Shown: positions 1 through 7,950 of the stretch, one piece after another
Numbering within the stretch: the stretch's first letter is position 1
Layout: every line of letters begins with the position of its first letter
NCBI GenBank assembly: GCA_017643395.1
Contig: JAEPNP010000001.1
Coordinates: 1,425,001-1,489,000 of the forward strand
Reading direction: 5' to 3'
DNA: 64,000 nucleotides
Origin: Rhodothermales bacterium
GTDB taxonomy: Bacteria; Bacteroidota; Rhodothermia; Rhodothermales; UBA10348
Made by a program: the position numbers and the translations under genes
Notes under the pieces: generated by a model
The model's input: only the letters and a program-made list of their open reading frames with translations
The model's database searches: none
What the model was told of the DNA's origin: nothing

Positions 1-1717
1 GAAACGTCTTGCCACGCTGGGTCTCGCGGTAGTTGGCGGTGACGAACCACGCAATCTCGTCCGCACGACCCAGCCGGCCGATGTCGTTCGGGTTGTAGCC
101 GGCGCTCTCGATGCCGACATACGATCCACCTGTCCACGAACCCGAGTTCTTGCCAAACCACACATCGGTGTTGTAACCGGAAAGTCTTGTGCGGTCCGGA
201 TCAAAGGTCACATAGTCCGCATCGGGTCGCTGAAAGTAGTGTACGGGGCTGCTCTGCAGGCGGGCGATGCGCTCTGAGGTCCCTGATACCGTTGAAAACC
301 CCGCAGACCCATCGATCACGTAGGCTCCGCCCCGGAAACGGATGTTGAAGTTGGCCTGCCCGGTGTAGGCGTCCCGGTTCAGAATGGCGGAAAGATCGTC
401 GGAAGCGTCCAGGTCGCGATTTACCGCAGTCGCAATGAATCCGAACGTGGAGCTGTTTTCGCCAAATTCCTGACTGGCCGCGACGGCCGTGTAACTGGTG
501 AACGGCTCCACCCGCGTGCGGCCGAACTCGCCAGAATCGACATCAAAGGTGCGTGCATACTCTCCCTCGGTCGCCGCCGCCAATGCCGCGACCGAAAGCC
601 CGGAGGACAATCGACCACTTAGCTTGCCCGCGCCCAGAATGGTGGTCGCATCAGGTCGCTCCACAAAGTCGCCTGAGGCAAAACCCGAGGGGCGCGCCCC
701 AATGCGACGGGAATAGAAATGATTGCCTGACAGCAGATCCGCTCCTTCTGCGAAGAACGGACGGCGCTCATCAAAGAACGTCTCGAATGCCGTCAGATTG
801 ACCTCTGCAGGATCGGCCTCCACCTGACCAAAGTCCGGATTGACCGTTACGTCCAGCGTGAGGTTGGGGCCGAGGCCGACTTTGGCGTCCACACCCGCGC
901 GGGTCTCCGTCTGGAAGTCAGAGCGGAACGGATCCTGCTCCTCGACTTCCGCCGCGGCCGTGCCGCTGCCCGCAACGTACGGCATCAGCTCAATGCGCCG
1001 CGAGGGCCGAATGCCTTCAATGTCTGTGAGGGCGCCAAAGCGTGATGCCCAGCCTGTCTCGTCTCTGGGGACCATCACCCAGTAAATGTCCTCGTTGCTG
1101 TTGGGGATCTGTCGATTGATGTTCAGCCCCCAAACCTGCCTGTCCGATTCGTTGAAACGCAGCTGAGAAAAGGGGATTCGCATCTCGGCCGTCCATCCAG
1201 GACCGGACACGCGCGCGCTTGCCGCCCAGACCGGGTCAAAGGAGTAGTCCGCATTCCCCTGCGAATCACCGTCCTGGTAGTAATCGATGCGCGCTCCGCC
1301 GGCCGTGATGCCAAACGAATAGGCGGTCCGACGATTCAGATAGGTGTCCAGCGAAATCACCAGCTGCTCGGCGTTGCTCTGTACGTCCCTTCTGGTCACC
1401 AGGGCGTTGATCCTCGACGGATCCTGAGCGTGCATGCGTGCCCCTACCAACAGCGCGTCAGCCGTGTACACAATGGCAACCTCGGTCAGAACCGACGGAG
1501 TTCCGCCTTCGACGGGTTCCTTCTCGACAAAATCCGAGATCCACGATGCCTCCTGCCAGACCGCTTCGTTGAGCACCCCATCGACCGCTACGTCCTCCGC
1601 GGCCCGGTGGGCGACTGCCGTCTTCGGGTAGGACCTGTCCGCGTCCGCCTGGGCTCGCACCTCAGGGGTGATGAACAGAAGACAGAGACCCAGGGGGAGC
1701 AGCCGGAAGCAGGCCAT
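1..1717 (-). CDS. DUF5916 family protein with N-terminal CBM9-like domain (3' end outside window)
   Basis: I translated this frame by hand from the ATG at 1717; it stays open to the window edge, giving about 572 residues without a stop. Residues 1-23 form a signal peptide (hydrophobic LLPLGLCLLF, then AQA). Residues 40-230 look like the CBM9-like sugar-binding sandwich that heads this family (VAVDGVLNEAVWQEA at about 42-56). The motif NPDFGQVEADPAEVNLTAFE at about 293-312, followed by FFDERRPFFAEG, is typical of DUF5916 proteins, which are thought to end in an outer-membrane beta-barrel. Function is unknown; export to the outer membrane is inferred. It is divergent from purL and shares a 178-bp control region with it. 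Family assignment is fairly secure; the C-terminus cannot be judged. Confidence 0.85.
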   Translation of the reverse strand, partial: MACFRLLPLGLCLLFITPEVRAQADADRSYPKTAVAHRAAEDVAVDGVLNEAVWQEASWISDFVEKEPVEGGTPSVLTEVAIVYTADALLVGARMHAQDPSRINALVTRRDVQSNAEQLVISLDTYLNRRTAYSFGITAGGARIDYYQDGDSQGNADYSFDPVWAASARVSGPGWTAEMRIPFSQLRFNESDRQVWGLNINRQIPNSNEDIYWVMVPRDETGWASRFGALTDIEGIRPSRRIELMPYVAGSGTAAAEVEEQDPFRSDFQTETRAGVDAKVGLGPNLTLDVTVNPDFGQVEADPAEVNLTAFETFFDERRPFFAEGADLLSGNHFYSRRIGARPSGFASGDFVERPDATTILGAGKLSGRLSSGLSVAALAAATEGEYARTFDVDSGEFGRTRVEPFTSYTAVAASQEFGENSSTFGFIATAVNRDLDASDDLSAILNRDAYTGQANFNIRFRGGAYVIDGSAGFSTVSGTSERIARLQSSPVHYFQRPDADYVTFDPDRTRLSGYNTDVWFGKNSGSWTGGSYVGIESAGYNPNDIGRLGRADEIAWFVTANYRETQRGKTF

Positions 1718-1733
1718 GACGCAGGGGCAGAAG

Positions 1734-1798
1734 GTGCTAAAAAAATCGCACTACGGGAGTTGGCGAGCCGGGTTACAGGGGTGCTAAAAAAAGTGCAC
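1734..1798. promoter_or_regulatory. Pair of A-tract dyads between DUF5916 gene and purL
   Basis: Two 18-bp copies of GTGC-N10-GCAC, at 1734-1751 and 1781-1798, each with TAAAAAAA in the middle. They are offset by 47 bp, about 4.5 helical turns. They sit 16 and 63 bp upstream of the DUF5916 start and about 100 bp upstream of purL. Inverted half-sites and duplication suggest a repressor or activator binding site, but no regulator can be named. Confidence 0.4.
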
Positions 1799-1895
1799 TC
1801 TTGAAAAGTGGCATGTTCTTTCGCGCAACCTCTGCACGTCCGGCGGGCTCAGAACCTATCTTTTTGGCTTGTGGCCAAACCTGGATTCAGCTCGG

Positions 1896-4193
1896 ATGTC
1901 ATCCACCGAAACACTGCCAGAAACCGCACCAGCTGCCCGGCTGGAGATGCCGGAGGTAACCCCGGAAATGGTGGCCGATCACGGCCTGACCGAAGAGGAA
2001 TACGGCTGGATCATCGAGCGCCTCGGTCGCGTCCCGACGTTCGTCGAGCTGGGGATCTATTCCGTCATGTGGAGTGAGCACTGCTCCTACAAGAACTCCA
2101 TCGCCGTGCTCAAGACGCTGCCCCGTGACGGCGAGCGACTGCTGGTCGGCGCCGGTGAGGAGAACGCCGGTCTCGTAGACATCGGCGACGGACTGGCCTG
2201 CGCCTTCAAGATCGAGAGCCATAATCACCCGTCTGCAGTTGAACCGTACCAGGGGGCGGCGACCGGAGTCGGCGGAATTCAGCGGGACATCTTTACGATG
2301 GGCGCGCGGCCCATTTGTTCGCTCAATTCCCTTCGCTTCGGGAGTCTGGAAGACCCGCGCGTGCGGTATCTCTTCGACGGCGTGGTTCGGGGCATCGGGG
2401 ACTACGGCAATTCGTTCGGGGTGCCGACGGTTGCCGGCGAGGTCTATTTCGACCCGTCATATGAGGGCAATCCGCTGGTGAATGCCATGAGCGTCGGGGT
2501 GGTAGACGTGAGGCATACCGCATCGGCCATCGCAGAAGGTCCCGGAAACGCAGTCTACATCGTCGGTTCTGCAACCGGTCGGGACGGCATTCACGGCGCC
2601 ACGTTTGCTTCCGAGGAGATTTCCGAGGAGAGTGAGGCCAAACGCCCCTCCGTGCAGGTCGGTGACCCATTCACCGAAAAGCTCCTCCTGGAGGCCACCC
2701 TGGAGGTCATCAAGAAGGACCTCCTGGTCGGCATTCAGGACATGGGAGCGGCGGGCCTCACCTGCTCGTCCTGCGAGATGAGTGCAAAAGGAGAGTGCGG
2801 CATGATCATTCATGCCGATCGCGTTCCGATGCGCGAGTCAGGCATGACCCCCTACGAAGTGCTGCTCTCCGAATCTCAGGAGCGCATGCTGCTTGTAGCC
2901 AAACCGGGATGCGAGCCGGAAGTTGAGGCCGTGTTCGCCAAGTGGGACTTGCACGCGGTCCAGATCGGCGAGGTAACCGACACCGGCCAGGTGGAGATAT
3001 TCTGGCACGGCGATCGTGTTGCCGAAGTGCCCGCGGAGCACCTGGTGCTCGGCGGGGGCGCACCGATCTATCACCGGGAGACGCAGCGGCCCGCCTACCT
3101 CGAAACGACTTCCTCCTTCTCGACGGAAGAGCTCGATGACCTGGGCCCCGGACAGGCACAACAGGTTCTCGAGCGTCTGATCGCATCGCCCAACATCGCC
3201 AGCAAGGAGTGGGTCTTCAGGCAATACGATACCATGGTGCGCACCAATACCGTGGTTGGTCCGGGACCCTCAGATGCCGCCGTTGTGCGCATCAAGGGCA
3301 CCAACCGGGGGCTCGCCGCCAAGACGGACTGCAACGGGCGCTATGTCTACCTGAATCCGCGCAAAGGTGGGCGGATCGCGGTAGCCGAGGCGGCTCGAAA
3401 TGTGGTCTGCTCGGGGGGCGAACCGGTCGCTGTAACGAACTGTCTGAACTTCGGCAATCCCTACAAGCCGGAGGTCTACTGGGTGTTCAAGGAGGCCGTA
3501 GGCGGCATGGGCGATGCGTGCCGCGCCCTGGGCACACCGGTCACTGGCGGAAACGTCTCGTTCTACAACGAGAATCCAAAGAGCGCGGTATTTCCGACGC
3601 CGACGATCGGAATGCTCGGCCTGGTGAACGACGTCGAACAGGATGCGACCACTAGCGACTTCAAATCGGCGGGAGACGCCATCGTGCTCGTATCTCCCGG
3701 GGCCTGGGTACATGCCGACAGGATTGACGGCTCGGAGTACCTGGCCACCGTGCACGGCCGCACGGCGGGTGATGCGCCGCATCTGGATCTGGATGAAGAG
3801 CTGGCTGTGCAGCAGACCTGTCTGGCGGCCATTCGCTCGGGCATGGTCAGCAGTGCACACGACGTAGCCGATGGCGGGCTACTCGTCACCCTGGCGGAGT
3901 CCTGTATTTCGGCTGACGGACTGGGCGCCGACATTGAGTTGAATATCGACGGCCGACTGGACGCTGCTCTCTTCGGAGAGGCGCAGTCCAGAATTGTGCT
4001 GTCCCTGGCCGCCGCAGATGTCACCACTCTCGAGGCTATGGCCCGGGAGCGTGGAGCGCAGGTCACACTCCTGGGGCAAGTCACAGGCAATGGCCGGCTC
4101 ACGGTTTCCGGCCCCGACGGAACCCTCGTTTCCACGGAGGTTTCGGACCTCAGGAACCGCTACCATGCCACTATCCCGGGATACATGGGCTGA
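1896..4193 (+). CDS. purL: Phosphoribosylformylglycinamidine synthase subunit PurL
   Basis: Makes FGAM from FGAR, ATP and ammonia or glutamine in cytosolic purine synthesis. At 765 residues it is the small PurL type, which works with separate PurQ and PurS, not the roughly 1300-residue fused form. Seen: [14 protein letters not shown] with the catalytic-region His62, [20 protein letters not shown] near 106-123 (ATP/substrate loop), and a second half repeating the AIR-synthase-like fold ([22 protein letters not shown]). The ATG at 1896 is preferred over an in-frame TTG at 1869 because homology begins after it. No purQ or purS lies nearby, so the pathway genes are dispersed. trxA follows after a 134-bp gap. 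Confidence 0.96.
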   Translation: MSSTETLPETAPAARLEMPEVTPEMVADHGLTEEEYGWIIERLGRVPTFVELGIYSVMWSEHCSYKNSIAVLKTLPRDGERLLVGAGEENAGLVDIGDGLACAFKIESHNHPSAVEPYQGAATGVGGIQRDIFTMGARPICSLNSLRFGSLEDPRVRYLFDGVVRGIGDYGNSFGVPTVAGEVYFDPSYEGNPLVNAMSVGVVDVRHTASAIAEGPGNAVYIVGSATGRDGIHGATFASEEISEESEAKRPSVQVGDPFTEKLLLEATLEVIKKDLLVGIQDMGAAGLTCSSCEMSAKGECGMIIHADRVPMRESGMTPYEVLLSESQERMLLVAKPGCEPEVEAVFAKWDLHAVQIGEVTDTGQVEIFWHGDRVAEVPAEHLVLGGGAPIYHRETQRPAYLETTSSFSTEELDDLGPGQAQQVLERLIASPNIASKEWVFRQYDTMVRTNTVVGPGPSDAAVVRIKGTNRGLAAKTDCNGRYVYLNPRKGGRIAVAEAARNVVCSGGEPVAVTNCLNFGNPYKPEVYWVFKEAVGGMGDACRALGTPVTGGNVSFYNENPKSAVFPTPTIGMLGLVNDVEQDATTSDFKSAGDAIVLVSPGAWVHADRIDGSEYLATVHGRTAGDAPHLDLDEELAVQQTCLAAIRSGMVSSAHDVADGGLLVTLAESCISADGLGADIELNIDGRLDAALFGEAQSRIVLSLAAADVTTLEAMARERGAQVTLLGQVTGNGRLTVSGPDGTLVSTEVSDLRNRYHATIPGYMG

Positions 4194-4216
4194 CGGGATC
4201 CGGCAGAAATTGTCTG

Positions 4217-4234
4217 GTGTAACAAATATTACAC
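4217..4234. promoter_or_regulatory. Dyad GTGTAA-N6-TTACAC upstream of trxA-trxB
   Basis: A perfect 6-bp inverted repeat separated by CAAATA, 94 bp before the trxA start. The centre is AT-rich in a GC-rich neighbourhood. It is followed by a second hairpin, CCGGAC-GCGAC-GTCCGG, at 4258-4274 in the presumed leader. The dyad has the size and symmetry of a winged-helix or CRP/FNR-type operator. No regulator is identified. Confidence 0.45.
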
Positions 4235-4327
4235 GCAGCGAACCTAGATCATGCCGGCCGGACGCGACGTCCGGTGCGGCGGAAATCGCCTCTGGAAGCT
4301 GCCGGAGGCTGCAACAAGACTGAAATC

Positions 4328-4672
4328 ATGGCTGACGACGCAAAATACATCACGCTCACGGACGACAACTTTTCCGACGAGGTCCTGAGCTCGGACCAGC
4401 CGGTGCTGGTGGACTTCTGGGCGGCCTGGTGCGGCCCATGCCGGGTGATCGCGCCCGTCATCGAGGAGCTGGCAGGCGACTTCGACGGACGCGCGAAAGT
4501 GGCCAAGCTGGATGTGGACCACAATCCGCAGACGGCGATGCACTTCAACGTGCGCTCCATCCCCACGCTGCTGTTCTTCAAGGACGGTCGCGTGGTAGAC
4601 CAGCTCATCGGTACGGCTCCCAAGAAGGTGCTGGCCGAGCGGCTGGAGTCCCTCGCCACCCAGTCCGTCTGA
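4328..4672 (+). CDS. trxA: Thioredoxin
   Basis: Cytosolic dithiol reductant of 114 residues, the normal size. The active site WCGPC occupies residues 34-38 (Cys35 and Cys38), inside the usual VDFWAAWCGPCRVIAPVIEE context. The cis-proline segment RSIPTLLFFKDG is also present. The ATG at 4328 was chosen because the frame upstream of it has no homology. trxB starts 4 bp after the stop, so substrate and reductase are almost certainly co-transcribed. An inverted repeat upstream (4217-4234) may control the pair. No signal peptide is present. Confidence 0.96.
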   Translation: MADDAKYITLTDDNFSDEVLSSDQPVLVDFWAAWCGPCRVIAPVIEELAGDFDGRAKVAKLDVDHNPQTAMHFNVRSIPTLLFFKDGRVVDQLIGTAPKKVLAERLESLATQSV

Positions 4673-4675
4673 CTC

Positions 4676-5641
4676 ATGGACTTTTCCGGTGCTAAACACC
4701 ATCGTGTGGTGGTCGTCGGGTCCGGCCCTGCCGGGCTGACCGCAGCATTGTATGCCGCCCGGGCCAACCTCAGTCCGCTGGTAATCCAGGGGGCTGAGCC
4801 CGGGGGGCAGCTCATCACGACCACCGACGTCGAGAACTATCCCGGCTTTCCGGACGGCATTCTCGGCCCGGAGATGATGCAGAAGTTCGAGCAGCAGGCT
4901 GCCCGGTTCGGGGCCGAACTGCGCTGGGGCGTCATCACGGAGGTGGACTTCAGCCAGCGGCCCTTCCGCCTTGTGCAGGATGACGAAAAGCCCATTCTGG
5001 CTGACGCGGTGATCATCTCAACCGGTGCCTCCGCCAAGTACCTCGGTCTTGAAAACGAGCGCCGGCTTCTTGGATACGGTGTGTCTGCCTGCGCCACGTG
5101 CGATGGTGCGTTCTTCCGGGATCAGGAGGTGGCCATCGTGGGAGGCGGGGACACGGCGATGGAGGAAGCGCTCTTCCTCACCCGTTTCGCCACCCGCGTG
5201 CACCTGCTGCACCGTCGGGAGTCGTTGCGCGCTTCAAAAATCATGCAGGAGCGGGCATTCGCGAACGACAAGATCAAGTTCCACTGGAACACCGTGGTGA
5301 CCGATGTGCTGGGCGACAAAACCGTCACGGGTCTTCGCGTGCGCAACGTGGAATCGGGCGAGGAATCGGAGCTCCCGGTAGAAGGGTTCTTCGTGGCAAT
5401 CGGCCACAAACCGAACACCGAGGTGTTCGCCGGCCAGATCGACATGAACGACGTGGGCTACATCGAGACAAGGCCCGACAGCACGTACACCAACATCGAA
5501 GGGGTATTCGCGTGTGGCGACGCCCAGGACCATGTGTATCGGCAGGCCGTCACGGCAGCCGGCACCGGGTGTATGGCGGCCATCGATGCCGAGCGTTGGC
5601 TGGCCGAACAGGAAGAGCCGGTTCCTGCCGCTCAGAGCTAG
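4676..5641 (+). CDS. trxB: Thioredoxin-disulfide reductase
   Basis: NADPH-dependent flavoenzyme that reduces thioredoxin. 321 residues, usual length for the low-molecular-weight bacterial type. Seen: FAD-binding GSGPAGLTAALYAARA (15-30), redox pair CATC at 139-142 followed by DG, NADPH-binding IVGGGDTAMEEA (from about 154), and the C-terminal FAD contact GVFACGDAQD. Starts 4 bp after trxA, in operon with it. Converges on the proline dehydrogenase gene with only 27 bp between stops and no clear terminator hairpin. Confidence 0.96.
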   Translation: MDFSGAKHHRVVVVGSGPAGLTAALYAARANLSPLVIQGAEPGGQLITTTDVENYPGFPDGILGPEMMQKFEQQAARFGAELRWGVITEVDFSQRPFRLVQDDEKPILADAVIISTGASAKYLGLENERRLLGYGVSACATCDGAFFRDQEVAIVGGGDTAMEEALFLTRFATRVHLLHRRESLRASKIMQERAFANDKIKFHWNTVVTDVLGDKTVTGLRVRNVESGEESELPVEGFFVAIGHKPNTEVFAGQIDMNDVGYIETRPDSTYTNIEGVFACGDAQDHVYRQAVTAAGTGCMAAIDAERWLAEQEEPVPAAQS

Positions 5642-5668
5642 TACCTGCTCGCGCGCCTGTGATGCGCA

Positions 5669-6523
5669 CTAGCGCGTGAACAGGTGTTTCAGTACAAACC
5701 AGACGTTTTCCTTGCGCTCCCGCAGGCGCCGTGAGAAATACGGCACCCATTTGGTCCCGTAAGGGATGTAGACCCGCATGTTGTAGCCCTCGGCCACGGT
5801 CTGCAACTGGGTGTCGTTTCTAATACCGTAGAGCATCTGGAACTCGAAATCGTCTCGTGAGACGCTGTTGGCCTCCACATAGGACTTGACGGCCGCGATC
5901 AGGATGTCGTCATGGGTGGCAATGGCCGGGTACCGACCCCGCTGCATGAGCACTTCCATGTGCTCGAGATATCGGGTGCGGATGGTGTCCATGTCCTGGT
6001 ACGCAATCTCGGCCGGCTCCTTGTAGGCACCCTTGCAAAGGCGCACCCGCGCTCCAAGCTCACACATGCGTGCGACGTCCTCGCCGGTGCGCTTCAGATA
6101 GGCCTGCAGCACGATGCCCACGTTGTCCGGATATTCCGGATGCACGCGTTCAAGAATGCCTACGGTGGACTCGGTGACATCGCTGCCTTCCATGTCCAGC
6201 CGGACGAACGTTCCGCTTGCCTTGGCCACGTCCAGGAGCCGGCGCAGGTTTGCCACGCAGAACTCCTCGTCGATCTTCTGGCCCAGCATGGACAGCTTGA
6301 TCGAGATGTTTCGGTCGATGCCGTCCTGCTTGCCCAATGCGTGGAGCAGTCTGAGGTATTGATCCCGGGCTTCTTCAGCAAGCTTGCGCTTGGAGATGTA
6401 CTCCCCGAGCAGGTCCAGGGTGGTATACAACCCCTGGTCCCGCAGGGACTGGGCCACCGGAAGCGTGTCTTCCAGGGTTTCCGCGGCAACGAATCGACGT
6501 GCCAGGAAAAAAGGCAGTTTCAT
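5669..6523 (-). CDS. Proline dehydrogenase (monofunctional PutA domain)
   Basis: FAD enzyme oxidising proline to 1-pyrroline-5-carboxylate, the first step of proline use. 284 residues, matching short monofunctional bacterial ProDH rather than the fused PutA. Seen: SIKLSMLGQKID (strand 2 region), VRLDMEGSDVTE, VRLCKGAYKEP, and the C-terminal YGTKWVPYFSRRLRER that contacts proline in the TIM barrel. ATG at 6523 chosen; homology begins right after it. It lies 19 bp downstream of the metB-like gene, so the two may be one transcript although no shared pathway is obvious. No P5C dehydrogenase gene is visible in the window. Confidence 0.93.
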   Translation of the reverse strand: MKLPFFLARRFVAAETLEDTLPVAQSLRDQGLYTTLDLLGEYISKRKLAEEARDQYLRLLHALGKQDGIDRNISIKLSMLGQKIDEEFCVANLRRLLDVAKASGTFVRLDMEGSDVTESTVGILERVHPEYPDNVGIVLQAYLKRTGEDVARMCELGARVRLCKGAYKEPAEIAYQDMDTIRTRYLEHMEVLMQRGRYPAIATHDDILIAAVKSYVEANSVSRDDFEFQMLYGIRNDTQLQTVAEGYNMRVYIPYGTKWVPYFSRRLRERKENVWFVLKHLFTR

Positions 6524-6542
6524 GGAGCGTCCTGGTTGTGAA

Positions 6543-7673
6543 TCACGGGGCCAGTGCCTGGTCCAGGTCGGCCAGCAGGTCGTCAATGTGTTCGAGCCCC
6601 ACCGACAGGCGAAGCAGCCCCTCCGGCGAGGTCGGAGGCTCCGGTTCTATGGAGGCCCGGTGTTCGACCAGGCTCTCCGTGCCTCCCAGAGATGTAGCTC
6701 GGCGAAACGTACGCATTCGCGCCGCAACGGCCATGGCTGCCTGTCGCGCCCCCGGAACTTCAAAGGACAGCATGCCGCCGAACGCGTGCATCTGGCGACG
6801 TGCCACCTCGTGACCTGTCTGGTGCGGGAGTCCCGGATAGTGCACGCGGCTGACCGCGGGGTGCGCCTCCAGGAAGTCCGCGACGTGGGCGGCATTGCGA
6901 CAATGCAGATCCATGCGCGCCCCCAGTGATCGGAGGCCACGCAGCGTCAGCCATGCGGCGAAGGGCCCCATCACGGCACCTGCCTGCTTCTGAACTTGCC
7001 GAACGGCCTCATAGGGCCCATCGGGGTCAGCGGCAACAACGGCCCCGCCCAGCACATCCGAGTGCCCACCCAGGTACTTGGTTGTGGAATGCAGCACGAA
7101 CGTGGCACCCCAGCGCAGAGGCTGCATGAGCACAGGCGTGTTCCATGTGGAGTCGACCACAGTCGGAATGCCGCGGGATGCCGCCTCCCCGCAGACGGCC
7201 TCCACGTCCGTGATCTGGACCAGTGGGTTGGAGGGCGATTCGATCCAGATCAGTTTCGTGTTCTTCCGGATGGCGCCGGTCCAATCGTCCGCATAGTCGA
7301 CCGCGGTTATCTCCAGTCCCCACTGTCGCCAGACCGTGTGGGCAAGATGTCGAACACCATGGTAGACGTCGTTCGGCAATACCACGTGCCCTCCTGCGCA
7401 CAGCGCCATGATGAGCGCGTTGGACGCCGCCATTCCCGACGAAAACGCCGCACAGGCACCGCCCCCCTCGAGTTGGGCGAGTGTAGACTCGAACAGTGCT
7501 CTGGTGGGATTGGAGTCGCGGGCGTACACGTGCCCGCCCGGCCAGCTGCCGTCCTCCGCGCGCTCAAATGTCGTGGAGAAGTGGACCGGCGGGGTCAGGG
7601 CGCCGGTCTCGGAATCCGCCGAGCAGCCTGCCGAGGCCAACATGGTTGCGATGCGGGTCGGGGAGTCCGCCAT
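6543..7673 (-). CDS. Trans-sulfuration PLP enzyme, cystathionine gamma-synthase/lyase-like
   Basis: Fold-type I PLP enzyme of the Cys/Met metabolism family, 376 residues. Seen: substrate/PLP loop HVYARDSNPTRALFESTLAQLEGG, FSSGMAASNALIMALC, VDSTWNTPVLMQP, and the Schiff-base lysine in HSTTKYLGGHSDVLGG. Members interconvert cystathionine, homocysteine and cysteine or perform acyl-homoserine sulfhydrylation; sequence alone does not separate MetB, MetC and MetZ types, so no symbol is given. Divergent from the large sensor kinase at 7951. Upstream on its own strand are an eight-base T-run (about 7693-7700) and a 10-bp inverted repeat (7768-7805), possible leader elements. Confidence 0.88.
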   Translation of the reverse strand: MADSPTRIATMLASAGCSADSETGALTPPVHFSTTFERAEDGSWPGGHVYARDSNPTRALFESTLAQLEGGGACAAFSSGMAASNALIMALCAGGHVVLPNDVYHGVRHLAHTVWRQWGLEITAVDYADDWTGAIRKNTKLIWIESPSNPLVQITDVEAVCGEAASRGIPTVVDSTWNTPVLMQPLRWGATFVLHSTTKYLGGHSDVLGGAVVAADPDGPYEAVRQVQKQAGAVMGPFAAWLTLRGLRSLGARMDLHCRNAAHVADFLEAHPAVSRVHYPGLPHQTGHEVARRQMHAFGGMLSFEVPGARQAAMAVAARMRTFRRATSLGGTESLVEHRASIEPEPPTSPEGLLRLSVGLEHIDDLLADLDQALAP

Positions 7674-7767
7674 GGGGCATCAGGGAGTGACCAAAAAAAA
7701 TCGGGCTGCAATGTAACTGTGCGGGAAGTGGTCCCGTAGGGTTCAATGCGTCTTCCGATGAGTGGTT

Positions 7768-7805
7768 GGGGGACACCCGCTCCGATTGGGAAGCAGGTGT
7801 CCCCC
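7768..7805. promoter_or_regulatory. 10-bp perfect inverted repeat in divergent leader region
   Basis: GGGGGACACC at 7768-7777 is exactly complementary to GGTGTCCCCC at 7796-7805, with an 18-nt loop. It lies between two divergent genes, so it is not a normal end-of-gene terminator. It could be an operator, or an RNA hairpin in either 5' leader. A second stem, TCGCCG/CGGCGA, lies at 7880-7904, closer to the kinase gene. No known riboswitch consensus was recognised. Confidence 0.45.
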
Positions 7806-7950
7806 TTCCATCGTTTTGGGGCTCCGAGACCGCGTAGAGCAGGGGCGTTTGCTCGGGATGAACGGCAGATTTAGGGCCGTCGCCGGGTTAAGCGCCGGCG
7901 GCGATTGACCGATACCGGAGGGAGAAGAATCCGCAATCCATTTCCTACGG

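Noticed and set aside
7674-7767. Cobalamin riboswitch remnant before the metB-like gene (CCCGCACAGTTA on the minus strand)
   Set aside because: Only a partial match to the B12-box end; the upstream conserved core was not found.
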